Shown here: positions 1 to 11,076 of the stretch, one piece after another
How the letters are laid out: every line of letters starts with the position of its first letter
How positions within the stretch are numbered: position 1 is the first letter of the stretch
DNA from: Chrysoporthe austroafricana
Lineage: Eukaryota; Ascomycota; Sordariomycetes; Diaporthales; Cryphonectriaceae
Direction: 5' to 3'
NCBI GenBank assembly: GCA_001051155.2
Contig: JYIP02000009.1
Coordinates: forward strand, 930,001 to 994,000
DNA length: 64,000 nucleotides
The notes under the pieces: generated by a model
What the model was told of the DNA's origin: nothing
Databases searched by the model: none
The model's input: the letters and a program-made list of their open reading frames with translations, nothing else
Translations under genes and position numbers: made by a program

Positions 1-282
1 CCACATACCGATACCGTTACAAGAGCCATCAGTGATCTGCAGACCGTTGGTCAGGGTCTTGCCAGCGCAGAAATTGATGAAGTTGTTCTGCGAGGTGGTC
101 GAGTCTGCCTGGCCAGACTCGGCGCCGAGGCCCTGGCTACCATCAAGGAACGAGCCGCTCTGGATAGCGTTTGCCGAGAGGGTCGTACTGTCGGCAGCGT
201 TGTTGTTATTATTATTGTTGTTGTTCTGGGCGATGGCCAGAGCCAGGAGCGCTGAAGCGCTGAAGAGTGTCTTGCAGACCAT
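1..282 (-). CDS. Secreted small fungal protein, N-terminal part (cut by window edge)
   Basis: The reading frame starts at an ATG at 282 on the minus strand and stays open to base 1, so only about 94 residues are visible. The first 18 or so residues form a clear signal peptide (MVCKTLFSASALLALAIAQ), followed by a run of eight Asn encoded by an AAC/AAT repeat. A Ser/Gly/Gln-rich stretch follows, and then NFINFCAGKTLTNGLQ and a CNGI motif. From memory this pattern matches a family of secreted, cell-surface-type proteins conserved in filamentous ascomycetes, for which I know no firm function. The C-terminal part lies outside the window. The call as a secreted protein is firm; the family name is not. 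Confidence 0.75.
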   Translation of the reverse strand, partial: MVCKTLFSASALLALAIAQNNNNNNNNNAADSTTLSANAIQSGSFLDGSQGLGAESGQADSTTSQNNFINFCAGKTLTNGLQITDGSCNGIGMW

Positions 283-3200
283 GGTGACTGATAATCCAAG
301 GAGTGTGGGCTAAAAAAAAACAACACGGAAGAGAACGATAGACAGCCGATGCTGTGTAGGGCTATTAAGAAGTACTAGGTGTCCCAGAAGCACGGTCAAC
401 GTGATCTTCCTCTTGACTGGCAAGAACTTGAAGAGACAGAGAAAGCGAAAGGAAGGCACGGCGTCAGTCGAGGTGGAAACAGAAAAGATACCACTGGCAG
501 AGGGGCGATGGAGAAGGGAGGAGCAGTTATATGAGTTGGAGGATGGGCGGGAAACATTCTTGGCACGGTGGGGATGGGTGGGAGCGATGTGATGGCCGGC
601 ATCGTGACATCGGTGGCATCGGGCGTGGGAGGCGTCATGGGAGGGGGAAGCTGGATGGGAGCAGGCGCGCAGTGCATAGGAAATGGAGATCCCGCGGTGT
701 TGAAACTAGATGCGACGACGAGCTTGTCACAGAGCCAAGCCGGCCCAGGGCTGTCATCTCAAGGCCGAGCGGTAGGGAAACGGCATGGGCCCTGGTCCAT
801 GAGAGGCGACTAGGGGCCTTGCTGCTACCACCTCGAGGAGGCTGAAGAACGAACCGGGGTAGGCCTGACTGCTGGGCCTGTCCTACCTGGCGCCCCTGCG
901 AGAGACATCTCGGGGGCATGTCGACCGCATATCCAGACAGCCTCCATACCGTGCAGTACTGTATACGGTTCTAGAGACCTGCTCGATGCCTAGATTGGCT
1001 TTGGGGCTGCAGAGAGGGGGGGGGCGGGGCGGACGCATATCGCCCTGTCGGTATCGGGCAGATCTCTGGCCCGCCGTGAACCTAAACAACGACGTGATGA
1101 ATGCTTTGGGCAGGCCGGATTCTCCGTGCTGGGCTTGTTGCCGGATGGGCCCTCCACGGCTGTGATGACAAGTGGGCATACTGGGTCGCCAGACGTCGTC
1201 GTCAAGGCCGAGGGGCCATCGTCACAACCAAGGTTGGATGAACGGGGCCGTTCAGAACAGGTTCTCCACGATGGGACGGCGGTAAGATGACAGATGCCTC
1301 GGATCCAGGTCCATCCAGGAACGCCAGCAGCTGGTGGACGGACCGGGATGGATTTGAGGCGATGTCCAGACGAGATGGCGGGTGGCTGACTGACACGATG
1401 TTTGGGCCAGAGTCGAGCCGAGGTGACGGAGGGTGTGAGATGGGCCAGGGATGACACTGCAGATGTGACTTGACGTCAAAAAGAGCCTTACCCCTGTCCC
1501 CCGCACCTCGCTGGCTGCGCTTCTTTTTAAGCTTACCTTAGCACTACGCCAATCTATCCCTATGGTGCTACACACCCAGCTCGCGACTCTGCAACCCTCC
1601 ATATTATTGTTATTATTATTTTCCTCTCTTCTTTTTGTTGTCCCTCCCCAGCCCGCGGGACCTGATGTAGGCGATGAGCTCTCGGAACCCCTTAACCCAG
1701 AATTTCCTGGCCGGGTGAGCAGTCTCGCGTAAGGCCGCTTTTGGGGGGGAGGGGTTGGAGTAATTACTGTATATGGGATCTGCTTGCTAGGAGGCCTTGT
1801 TCGTCGTCTTCTTCTGGCCGCTGCATAATTACAAATCCCGTCCTGCGGGTTTCGACGTCTGCGGAGGCTATCATTCCCGTCGAGTGTGGGATTTAGGGCC
1901 GTACTGACTCTGTTCTGTGCATCGGCAGCGCTGCCGGAGAAAGATTGGCAGCGCAGGGGCTCCCGAGGGGCCCCTCGAACACAGTCGCCGGCCACCCCAG
2001 AGTTACACCATTACTTGATCGGAGGCCCGCGAAACGGCATCCGTCACAGAATTGGGACACAGCGGACCAGCATCGCATCGCACACACCGTACAGTGTACC
2101 ACTGCGCCGGCACAGTTCTCGGCGGCCTGTGGGCATGACTGGGATTGCAATCAGCCTTGTCCGAGATGGGGCCTATCAGCACCTCTGACTAAGCGTGCAC
2201 CTCTTCTGGACGGCATCCAGCGCGTATGTGCTCGACATGCACCAGACCTGCCAGACGACTGCCGTCGGGATTGGGGATCATACCCATCTCCTAGTTTCTA
2301 TGCTTGCCTCTGGCCGTCGGCCGCCTGCCCAAGTGCTCTGCAGTGGATTTGCGTCTCGACGGTCCTGCCTGCCCACCGGCCCTAATGGAACCGAAAGGCT
2401 CTCCGCAAACCCGGCGAAGCCAAGACAAACACCAAGACGAAGATCAGAACTTCATGCATCAGTCCCGATGAGCCCATGTTTCCCTTGTGGTCTGCTCCAC
2501 TCCCCGGACCACATCCTCAGGATCCAGCAGATTCACTCGGTATTCTTCTTCGCCCGGGACTGAACGCGTCCTCGGGTCTTGGCCAGGTGGAGTTATCACC
2601 ATCTCTTCCAGTTCCCGAACCACTACTGAGCAGACGTAAACGAGTACATCCTCGTGGGTTCGCCTTGGCGAAACGGCCAGGCGGAGAGAGTTTTCTCTTT
2701 GTCTTTCTCTTGAAAACAGTTATCTACTTATAGCTACCCCCGCCCTCCTCTTCTGTTTCCCTTCCCCGCTCCCGTCCCGTGCTGAAGATTTCAAGAACGA
2801 AGACCGCGAATCCATCAGCAGCGCCTGCGCCTAGAGAGATTTCTTGCAGGCGGTCTAAGACTCAGAAGAGACGGGTCGCATCTTAAGGATGACAATGGTT
2901 GTTATGTAACTTTTCACGGCAACTATCTGTTGTCCAGGGTATAGCTATGGCAGTATCGGTCTGATCGGGTCGGCAAACAGTAAAATCTATGTCTCCTCCA
3001 ACCCAGAACAGATGGATCCTGCAAGCACAGTCGAGCAAGCCTCGAGACCCCGTCTTCTGCGTGAGCGCCGGCCTTTCAGGTTCGATCAAGGACTCTGTTG
3101 TGTGGTCTGCTGAGGCTAGAGACGTATGCCCAGAAAGGCACAGAGTGCCATCGTGTGTCCCTACGCGACTCCTCGTACAGGTCGTGAGGTCTTTCACTTG

Positions 3201-4481
3201 ATTCCGGACGATACTGTGTGGCATCACACGAGATAGAACCTGTCGGATGGGGTCGTCGGCGTTGCTTGAGGCTACAAGATGCGCAGGGCGTCCGAGCGCA
3301 GAGCCGTCGGTCCGAGATCATTTGCAGGCCTGAGCCTCACGAGGAAGCCGCTGGGAAGAACAAACCCTGCCGCCACCTCCTCAAAACGTGTCGTCTACGA
3401 CGGGGCCTTGCTGGAGGTGGTACTAGTAGGGCATACCGTGGCCCCGGGGGGGGGCCCGCGTTGCAGGGCTAGATCAAGCCAGGGTCCAAGGGTGGCAGCC
3501 ACACTGCGACGAGGCGAAACGTCGATCAAAATGGCGAACGGCTTGCTCTCCACCCAGGGAAGGCACGGCCCCGGAACTTATGGCATCTGGGAGCACGGGT
3601 CCCGAAACCCCTTCCGAGATGTTCGTCATGGGGGAGGTATGAGTACTGGGTAGAGACCTGTTTCGCGCGTGGGCGCCTGTCGGCCCTGGAGAGGGTTGAG
3701 GGGATGATCCAGTGTCCGTCCGTGTACCAAAGTACTCTGATGGATGACTCGCTCTGCCGCGTGACCCGTGCATGGCTCAGGACCACCGCCCGGCGGCGTC
3801 GATGCCGTGGTGATCAGTAGAGGGTCGGCATGGCACAACGGGCCTTGTCTGTTTCTTTCTTTCTTTCTTTTTTTTTTTTCTTTTTCCCCTTCCTTCGATG
3901 TTAATTGGGGGTTGGAGGACCTCTGGCTGTGGAAGAAGAGAGGTTGGCTCAAGAACCACGGGCGAGAGAACTCTGGACGGACTTGGTTGACGGAGGATCC
4001 GGAGTAATAATTAATTGATGGTCACCGTAAGTACTATGGCCTATGGCCCAGGGTTGTCCAGGGTGTGCTGGGCGCCGGGGTCGGAGGCTGCCGGCGGACG
4101 CGCTCACTGCAGTGCACCTGCAAGGTACCAACCACCACGCTGTGGGCTGTGGGCTGATGCGGACGGAGTCTGGGCCCGTGTCTTCCGAGAGCCTGCCTCC
4201 CGCTCCCGCACCGCATTTTGAGCGGCATCGTCCCCGTCAAGGTTTTCAACCTCGTCTTCTGCCGCCCCAGCACTAATAACTTGCGCCGCAGCCCCCGACG
4301 ACACGCTGCCCCCTTCCTCAGCGTGGCATTACCCTCAGCGGCAGCGTCGCCTTGTCAGTTCCCCGAACTGCGCTCAGCCTCCTCCGCCGGTATCACCAGC
4401 CGCGCTGCCGTCATCGTGCTCCTTCTGCAGCCCGCCGAGCAGAGCTGAGCCGAGCCGAGCAGAGCAACTTCAACGACTGCC
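283..4481. other. Long intergenic region without a recognisable gene
   Basis: These 4.2 kb have ordinary GC content, but I found no open frame with family motifs and no convincing chain of spliced exons. The open frames present overlap in all six frames and look like chance. Visible low-complexity stretches are an ATT/GTT microsatellite near 1600-1620, a TTTC run merging into poly-T at about 3851-3879, and GAGCC/GAGCA short repeats just before EMG1 at about 4440-4465. The right end should hold the EMG1 promoter and 5' UTR. Transcribed non-coding RNA cannot be excluded. Confidence 0.5.
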
Positions 4482-6038
4482 ATGGCTACCTCTCCTGTCG
4501 AACGTCGCACCGGCGTCAAGCGGCCTCGTATGTCGTCCCCAGTCCCCTCCGCCTTGCTTTTGCGCCCCTCCCGCCCTGCGTCCTGCCCGCCCTCTGTGAC
4601 CACCCGCTCCGGCGGACCTGGCCCTGGTAGCAGCGAGCCGTGCCTGTCCAGGGCCCGGCTGGAGTGCTGTGCTGTGCTGCTTTCCATGCCGCGCAACCCC
4701 TTGGATCCACGGCTACGCCTCTCTGTCGCTCGCCGCGGGCGAACTGGGGCCAACGGCCTGCGCAGTCTCTCGCTCGGCGAAGGGGGTAGACTGCATTGGC
4801 CCGTTCGGCATCGGACACCGTGTGTCGTGGGCGCGTAAGTCGCCGAGCAGGGCGCGGGCTAGAGCCAGGGCCAGAGCTAGAACCAGAGCCAGAGGCAGAC
4901 GCCTGCCTGATGTGATTTGCACTCACTCTGGTCTTCTGCTTTTGCGCCGGTCAGGGGAACAGCTTCAGCTTCTATTTGACTCATCTCCCCGACGTCAGTC
5001 GCTGATGCTGCCCGTTTCCCTCTCCCCGCCACCTCCGGCGCGACTCCTCTCAGCATCTCTCATTCACCCCCTCCGAGGCAAACCTCTTCACATCGTCCTT
5101 GATAGCCTAGCCTAACATCCCGTGTCTCTTCAACAATGGCAGGAACCCAATCTTTACCGCCTCCCGAGCTTCCCCAGCTCGTTGCCGAGCAGCATGCGCC
5201 CATCCCCGTCGCCGACAAGGACTCGCAGCGCTTGATCGTCGTCCTGTCTCATGCCAGCCTCGAGACCTACAAGTCGTCCCAAACCCGTACGGGGCACATG
5301 GGCATTCAGCGTGAGGAGAAGTACTCGCTTCTCAACAGCGACGAGCATATAGGAATCATGCGCAAGATGAAGAGGGACATCAGCGAGGCGAGACCTGACA
5401 TCACCCATCAGGTTCGATCCCCGTGCACCAGCCCTCCATCCCTTCCCCTCCCCCCAACAAGCAAGCAAGAGTCCTGGCCTTCGTCTCAACACGAGTCTCT
5501 TTCACCCCTCGTCTGGTCTGCATTCAACATGCTGATCGTCGGTGACTGACCTAATCTTCAGTGCCTGCTCACCCTCCTCGATTCTCCCATCAACAAGGCC
5601 GGCAGATTGCAGATCTATATCTCCACCGCCAAGGGCGTCCTGATCGAGGTTTCGCCCTCGGTGCGCATCCCCCGCACCTTCAAGCGCTTCGCCGGGTTGA
5701 TGGTCCAGCTGCTCCATCGCCTGTCTATCAAGTCGACAAACTCGCAGGAGAAGCTTCTCCGCGTCATCAACAACCCCATCACCGACCATCTCCCCCCGAA
5801 GTGTCGCAAGGTTACCCTCAGCTTCGACGCCCCCCTCGTCCGGGTCCGGAGCTACATCGACCAGCTCGACAGCGACGAAAGCGTATGCGTCTTTGTAGGC
5901 GCGATGGCCAAGGGTCCTGACAATTTCGCTGACCCTTTCGTCGACGAGAAGATATCCATCAGCAACTTCAGTCTCTCGGCCAGTGTCGCATGCAGCAAGT
6001 TCTGTCACGCTGCCGAGGACGCCTGGGACATCCTATAG
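4482..6038 (+). CDS. EMG1: 18S rRNA pseudouridine N1-methyltransferase Nep1/Emg1
   Basis: Exons are 4482-4527, 5143-5411 and 5562-6038, giving 263 aa, close to the usual fungal length. Nep1/Emg1 is a SPOUT-class methyltransferase of the small-subunit processome that modifies one hypermodified pseudouridine of 18S rRNA and is needed for 40S assembly. Diagnostic blocks are [17 protein letters not shown] joined across intron 2 to [35 protein letters not shown], and the C-terminal VFVGAMAKG...[16 protein letters not shown], which forms the SAM-binding knot. Intron 2 (150 nt) is certain from the family alignment. Intron 1 (615 nt, long for this genome) rests on a GTATGT donor, a CCTAAC branch site, a CAG acceptor and a preserved frame. 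The alternative is an internal start at 5136, which lies inside that intron, seven bases before the acceptor-defined exon. Confidence 0.93.
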
Positions 6039-8327
6039 GCATCGTGCTCCCCGCCGCTTCCAATCATGGTCTCTCCTGGTGTGAACGCAGGGATGTCTAG
6101 GCGTTGGTGCCCAAGGGACCATGGTGGGAGCACACGGCGGAGCATGGAAGCTCGGTCCGAATGGGACCTAATTCGCTCACAAGGAGAGCAATGAAGGGGA
6201 ACGGAATAGTGCTGCTGTGCTGTGATGGCTATACAACATGAGCCGTGATCAGCGAGCCTGCACCTTACGCTTGGGTCGTCTGTGTTTACACTGTCGCTGT
6301 TTTTCCAACTAAAACAATTGGGTGTTCAACAACAGGATCCAAGAGCATATTTAAATGCTCGGTTCGGCCACTTCAACTTGGTCAACCATCCCTCTCTTTT
6401 CCTTCCAAGCCCCAGCTCGACGGCGCCTGTCCAGCCGAGCTCTTTACCTGGCAAGCACACTAACATCAGGTCGGGTCTGCGCTCGTGATGTATATTTACT
6501 GCCGCAGGCAAGTGCTTGACGGGTTGTTGCTCCCGATGAGAGGCCCGATGGGACGATAGGTAGCAGGACGCGGTCTAACTAAAGAGACCATTACGAGCCC
6601 GTAGTCGGGCACCGCAGCCAAGTGGACATGTGCGAGGAGTAGCGCTGGACTGGAGGTATGGATAGCACGAGTATATGGTATTACTACCAATTCAATTTGA
6701 TGCCCGCACATACCATCTTGCTCGTGAAGAATCGCTTTTGCCTCCACCGGGAACCTTTTGACAGCCAACTGGCTGAACGGTCGGCCTATTACTTCAAGTG
6801 CGCAGAGATACTGACGCTGGTGGGTGAGCGACTTCGCCACATTGGCGGGTCTAGATGCAGCTGCACGGTGACAGAACAATCTGGACCATTCGGCCTGTTC
6901 ATACCAGCATTTCAGGCAGAAACAAACATTGTCGAAGGAGCAACGCGCTGAGGTTGGGTAAATTTGTCCGCCCTGAAATATTGGTTCCAGAGGTTGATCT
7001 TGGCAGCCAGAAAGGTCGATTTCTGTACCACCGTTGCTTTTGTGCTCCCTTGTGCCGCAGAGGATTAACACCGGCTTGGTTCAATTAGTTCTGAAACTTG
7101 TGTTGAGGGCGCATTATCCTGCTCCTCATAGTTGCGAAGTCGACGTTCCGAATACCTAAAGAAAGTGTAAGTAGAGGCGAACATAGGCTCTGGAGCTACG
7201 ACAGCGGCTTTTCTGCGCTTCAGAAGTGAGGTGCCCCACTTATCAGCACCGTCGTACATAGTAAAGGGTGGCTCAGGAGGAAGCTATAATGAGCTAGCCG
7301 CCTTTCCACCCAAAAAAACATGCCTCCCGTCGATCAGCACCACTCATCAATGGCCGGCCCACGGTTCCGTTAGGTCTATCACCTACCGGATATCAAGTAA
7401 CGCCCTGCAGCCCCAAATGGGTGAGTGGCTGTCCTCCGCTCAGGCATCCGCAGACAGCTGCAGAATCTGGAGCGGCTCTGCCACTTTTCACCCTAGTTCC
7501 TGCATATTCCTCACGCCTCTTTTTACACTTCCATAATACTTAGTACATAGTACATGATTCTGCTTCCAACCAGTGGTGGATGCCACCTCGTCCGAAATAC
7601 ATAGGATTAGGCCCTCTAGCAGCCGCCATTTACTTTAGTCTACCAGTGTGTCCGTTGATCTTACTTCCAATTTGGCTCGACCGGCTCTTCCCCTAGGCCC
7701 ATAGGTGGGCCCCTTGACGGCTCAGGGCTGTCTTGATGCCCAGTAGGATGTCGGTCACGTCCATCCCTCACGCTCTCCGCAGAGGCTGCCACGTCAAAGC
7801 CGGCCGGTGGGGCACCGGGTCGGGCGGATGAAGCTCAATGAGCATCCACAGACTGCTGGCAAGTGTCGGTGACGACTACTCTGTATGGATCACAGGCGAC
7901 CAGCCACCGGACCATTGGTGCGCAAGATATACTATCTCTTGTTCCTAATTTGTCGGCATGCAGTCGGGCCTGGTGCAGTCGCCGGACCTCACGGGACACC
8001 CGCGGGCGGCAAGATGCATGATGCCGCTTCTGAGTGGCTGGTTACCACTTCCCCGCGCAAAAGGTGTTGTATCACACACTGCGCAGCGTTCCATCATCTC
8101 CCTTCAGGGCCTCAGTGTCACACAGGCTCGAAGGTAGTCAGTTAGTATCACGGGCAAAGCCAGACTAGTTTGTCGCCTGCAGTGTAAGGCTGTCTGCCCG
8201 CATTCCTCCTGATCTTTTGCAAACCCAAGGCTACAAGGTACAGGCACATGTCCTGAATTGGGCCTTTCTGCCACATTACACTGCATTTAAGCATCCCTCC
8301 CTCTGGGTTGTGTCACAGGACTGTCCA
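6039..8327. other. Intergenic region, no gene recognised
   Basis: About 2.3 kb lie between EMG1 and the VOC-domain gene. I found no frame with recognisable motifs, long codon-biased run or splice chain. Only short overlapping frames are present. The left end should hold the EMG1 3' UTR and the right end the promoter of the next gene. An open frame continues upstream of the chosen VOC start as far as 8217 but is not family-like. Confidence 0.5.
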
Positions 8328-10025
8328 ATGCTGCCCTTTGTCGAAGTGAGCCATCTCCCTTCTTCTGCGTCCTTCTACTCGGCCATTACACAGCCGTTGG
8401 GCCTGCAATACATATCTGCCGTCGATCCTGTCTCAGCTGTCGTACCGGAGACGCACTCCATCACGTACGGCTTAGGGACATCGCCTCCGGCACCCGTGTT
8501 CGAGCTACGCCAGGTGAGGCCCACCGCCGACAGGCCGCTCAAACTCTCCCGTCTCGTCTTCTCTGCAAGGTCTCCGAGCGTCGTCAGGCAGTTCCAGGCA
8601 GCGGTGCAGAGGCTCAACGGAGCGGATAGCAAGACAACGCTCTGCTCGTGTCCTCATCGTGAAATATCGTCACCATTCAAGATCGACGTGAGATCTGAGG
8701 CCGGGCTCCTAGACGCTACTGACGATTGGAGGCTTTCTATCAGAGCCATTGAACCGGATCTAGACGGCAACACAATGGAGGTTGTCTACATCCCACCCTC
8801 ACAGTACCCGGAGAGCTTCACCGGATCGACAGTCCGGAAAACGAATTCCACCGAAGGCGAGATTAGTCGGATCATGACTTGGAACTACGATGTAGCGAAG
8901 TCGGACGTATCACCTCGCACGCCTTATGGTCCTCTCGACCCTGCCTCCCCGCCCCCGTTATCGGCACGTCTCAGTCGCTACTCCGACGACGATATGGCTC
9001 CTGTCATCCGGCGCACAATCACGACCACCACTGTGTACGGGCCAATAGAGTCACCGCCATCGCCACGACAGAGTTCCAATGGGCTTCTCAGCACCGGAGC
9101 TGTCGTTGGACTGCTAGGTCTCACGGCGGCCAGCGCGGCCATCGGAGCCGGCGTCGCCTATGGCGTGATGAAGGAGCGGACGAGGCAAGATCTTGAACCA
9201 CCGTCGTTCCAGCGCAGGTCGACCTACCCCGAACCTCTCGGCGGCCCCCGCAGTCGATACTCGGAGTACGAGGCAGCTGAGAAGGACTACCGTTCGATTG
9301 CGGATCGTCGTCCCCCACCGACTCTCTTGACGAGGTATCCCGCCAGCCAGGGACCACGGGATGCCGACAGTGGGTACGATGACGGCCGCAGCCGCCACTC
9401 GTCACGCTTCAGACCGTCGGGCACCGCCAGCATCCGCGCCCGGAGTGAAGTATCTTCCGGCCGGAAACCCCTCCTGCTGACGGACGTCGAGCACCGCAGC
9501 CATGTCGGCTCCAAGCACAGCGCAAGGACCAGCGAGATGGAGGACATGGTCGCGGCGGAGCACCGGAGCCATGCGAGCTCGCGACATACCTCATCCAAGT
9601 CCAGATACAGCGCGGTTGCACCATCCATCCGGCACAGCAGCACATACGATGCGGCTGACGCGGACACGGACAGGGATAGGGACAGCTATGTGTCGACCCG
9701 GAGCCACCGCACCGCAAGCACCGTCCGCGGACCACCTCGGCCGACAGTGCAGACGGAACTGACGTCTCTCGTGTCGAGACCCAAGGCTGCCAGTCGAGTA
9801 TCGGGGGCAACTGGCCCGCGGAGGGTAGACAGCTACGCCCCTCCGCGCGAGACGCCGCCGCCTCCTGTTAGCCGCGCGGCGAGTTACACCTCGGCGAGGA
9901 GGCTTGCGCTGCCAGCTAGTGGGGCGGGAGGGAGCAGGGCCGAGTATGAGGACGATGCGTGCAGTATTGCGCCGAGTGATAGTATCAGTTGCATCGGTAG
10001 TCGGAGGGGGTCGAGAGTCCATTGA
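8328..10025 (+). CDS. VOC-fold (glyoxalase-like) protein with Gly-rich membrane-like segment and Ser/Arg-rich tail
   Basis: Single exon, 565 aa from the ATG at 8328. That start is preferred over upstream in-frame codons because VOC homology begins there (FVEVSHLPSSASFYSAITQPLGL). Residues 1 to about 185 resemble a vicinal-oxygen-chelate domain, ending in the typical DLDGNTMEVVY block. Residues about 251-285 form a Gly/Ala-rich hydrophobic stretch (LLSTGAVVGLLGLTAASAAI...) followed by basic residues, like a single membrane segment. The rest is disordered, rich in Ser, Arg, His and Tyr, and contains two imperfect copies of an EHRSH...S.H motif near residues 388 and 411. Metal-binding residues of classical glyoxalases are not obvious, so enzyme activity is doubtful. 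Function unknown; this may be a VOC domain used as a scaffold. Confidence 0.8.
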   Translation: MLPFVEVSHLPSSASFYSAITQPLGLQYISAVDPVSAVVPETHSITYGLGTSPPAPVFELRQVRPTADRPLKLSRLVFSARSPSVVRQFQAAVQRLNGADSKTTLCSCPHREISSPFKIDVRSEAGLLDATDDWRLSIRAIEPDLDGNTMEVVYIPPSQYPESFTGSTVRKTNSTEGEISRIMTWNYDVAKSDVSPRTPYGPLDPASPPPLSARLSRYSDDDMAPVIRRTITTTTVYGPIESPPSPRQSSNGLLSTGAVVGLLGLTAASAAIGAGVAYGVMKERTRQDLEPPSFQRRSTYPEPLGGPRSRYSEYEAAEKDYRSIADRRPPPTLLTRYPASQGPRDADSGYDDGRSRHSSRFRPSGTASIRARSEVSSGRKPLLLTDVEHRSHVGSKHSARTSEMEDMVAAEHRSHASSRHTSSKSRYSAVAPSIRHSSTYDAADADTDRDRDSYVSTRSHRTASTVRGPPRPTVQTELTSLVSRPKAASRVSGATGPRRVDSYAPPRETPPPPVSRAASYTSARRLALPASGAGGSRAEYEDDACSIAPSDSISCIGSRRGSRVH

Positions 10026-11076
10026 TGAACTTTCTCACGCTGGACGCGGCGTTTCTTTCCGGCTCGGGATGAGGAGTGAGTAGAGACCGGCACGGTGTGA
10101 CGTGCGGCGAGGTCCTCTCGAGGCGGGACCCCCCCTTTTTCCTTTTCCTTTTCCTTTTCCTTTTCTCCCCCTTCTCTTGTCCTTCGTTCTACACGTGTTC
10201 TTTCCCTTATTGGGCATCGTGGGTCGGTATACGGCAGGATTGATTAACATGACAGTGACAACGTAAGCCTGTCTTTACTCTGGGTTGATTTGTGAGCACT
10301 TCCGAGACAGAGCAATCTGGCTGGCGGACGGTGTTGCTCCAGAGGGGCACAGGACAGCATAATTGGGTTCACGGGACCAGAAACCATCCCTAGACGGCTT
10401 CTCCACCGTAGCACATATTCCAGTAATGAATTTATGACCACTGACAAATTGTACTGGACCTGGCCGGCCTTAAGACGCCGCTGCATCTTGAATCTGGGTC
10501 ATCCACGGGGACGTGCAGTCCGCCGGTGAGAATGCCCACCTAAACACCGTCGCTGACCGTCTGGCTCCGCACGCGCTGCGGAGCCACCGCTTGCGGGCGC
10601 CGCTCGATTAAGAAAAGTGCCGCCCGAATGCCGTCATTTGCGCCCGAAATCTTTTGGCTCCGATGGTCGGCCGAATAAGGCGTTTTACTGCGCTGGGCCC
10701 CCTCGGACGCTGGACCTGGAGCCTGAGCTAGGCGGCGGTGATCGCCTCGGATACTTTTCGAGCAGGTTGGACCCGTTCAAGCAGGACAGCGCGAAGGAAG
10801 ACTTAACTCACCGCGTCGCCGTGTGCATCCTATCCTGCCCTCCCGCAGCGCTGACACTCGGATGTTGTACTCGGCCTGACTTTTGCCCCGTGGACCCTCT
10901 TCGTCGCCGCCGCCTCAATCCATTGCTCGTGTTCAGTTCCATCCTCTCCAGGACTCACTCACCCTTCCAACAGCTCACCCAACACGGCCCAGCGTCTTTT
11001 GACCTGGTCAGCCTGGTATCTGTCTACACTAGACCTCACTGCAGCAGTCGTCCAACCATCATAGCCGCCCGCCGGA
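10026..11076. other. Intergenic region with CCTTTT tandem tract and CGS promoter
   Basis: No gene was recognised between the VOC protein and cystathionine gamma-synthase. A (CCTTTT)4 pyrimidine tract at 10141-10164 follows a C/T run, in the likely 3' flank of the upstream gene. The last few hundred bases are CT-rich and should hold the promoter and 5' UTR of the methionine-pathway gene. An open frame from 10617 to 11090 runs through this 5' region in a different frame and shows no family similarity. Confidence 0.5.

Noticed and set aside
5136..5549. EMG1 start at 5136 with readthrough to 5549.
   Set aside because: Family sequence continues only after removing the 5412-5561 intron, and exon 1 at 4482 joins in frame with good splice signals; kept only as an alternative start.
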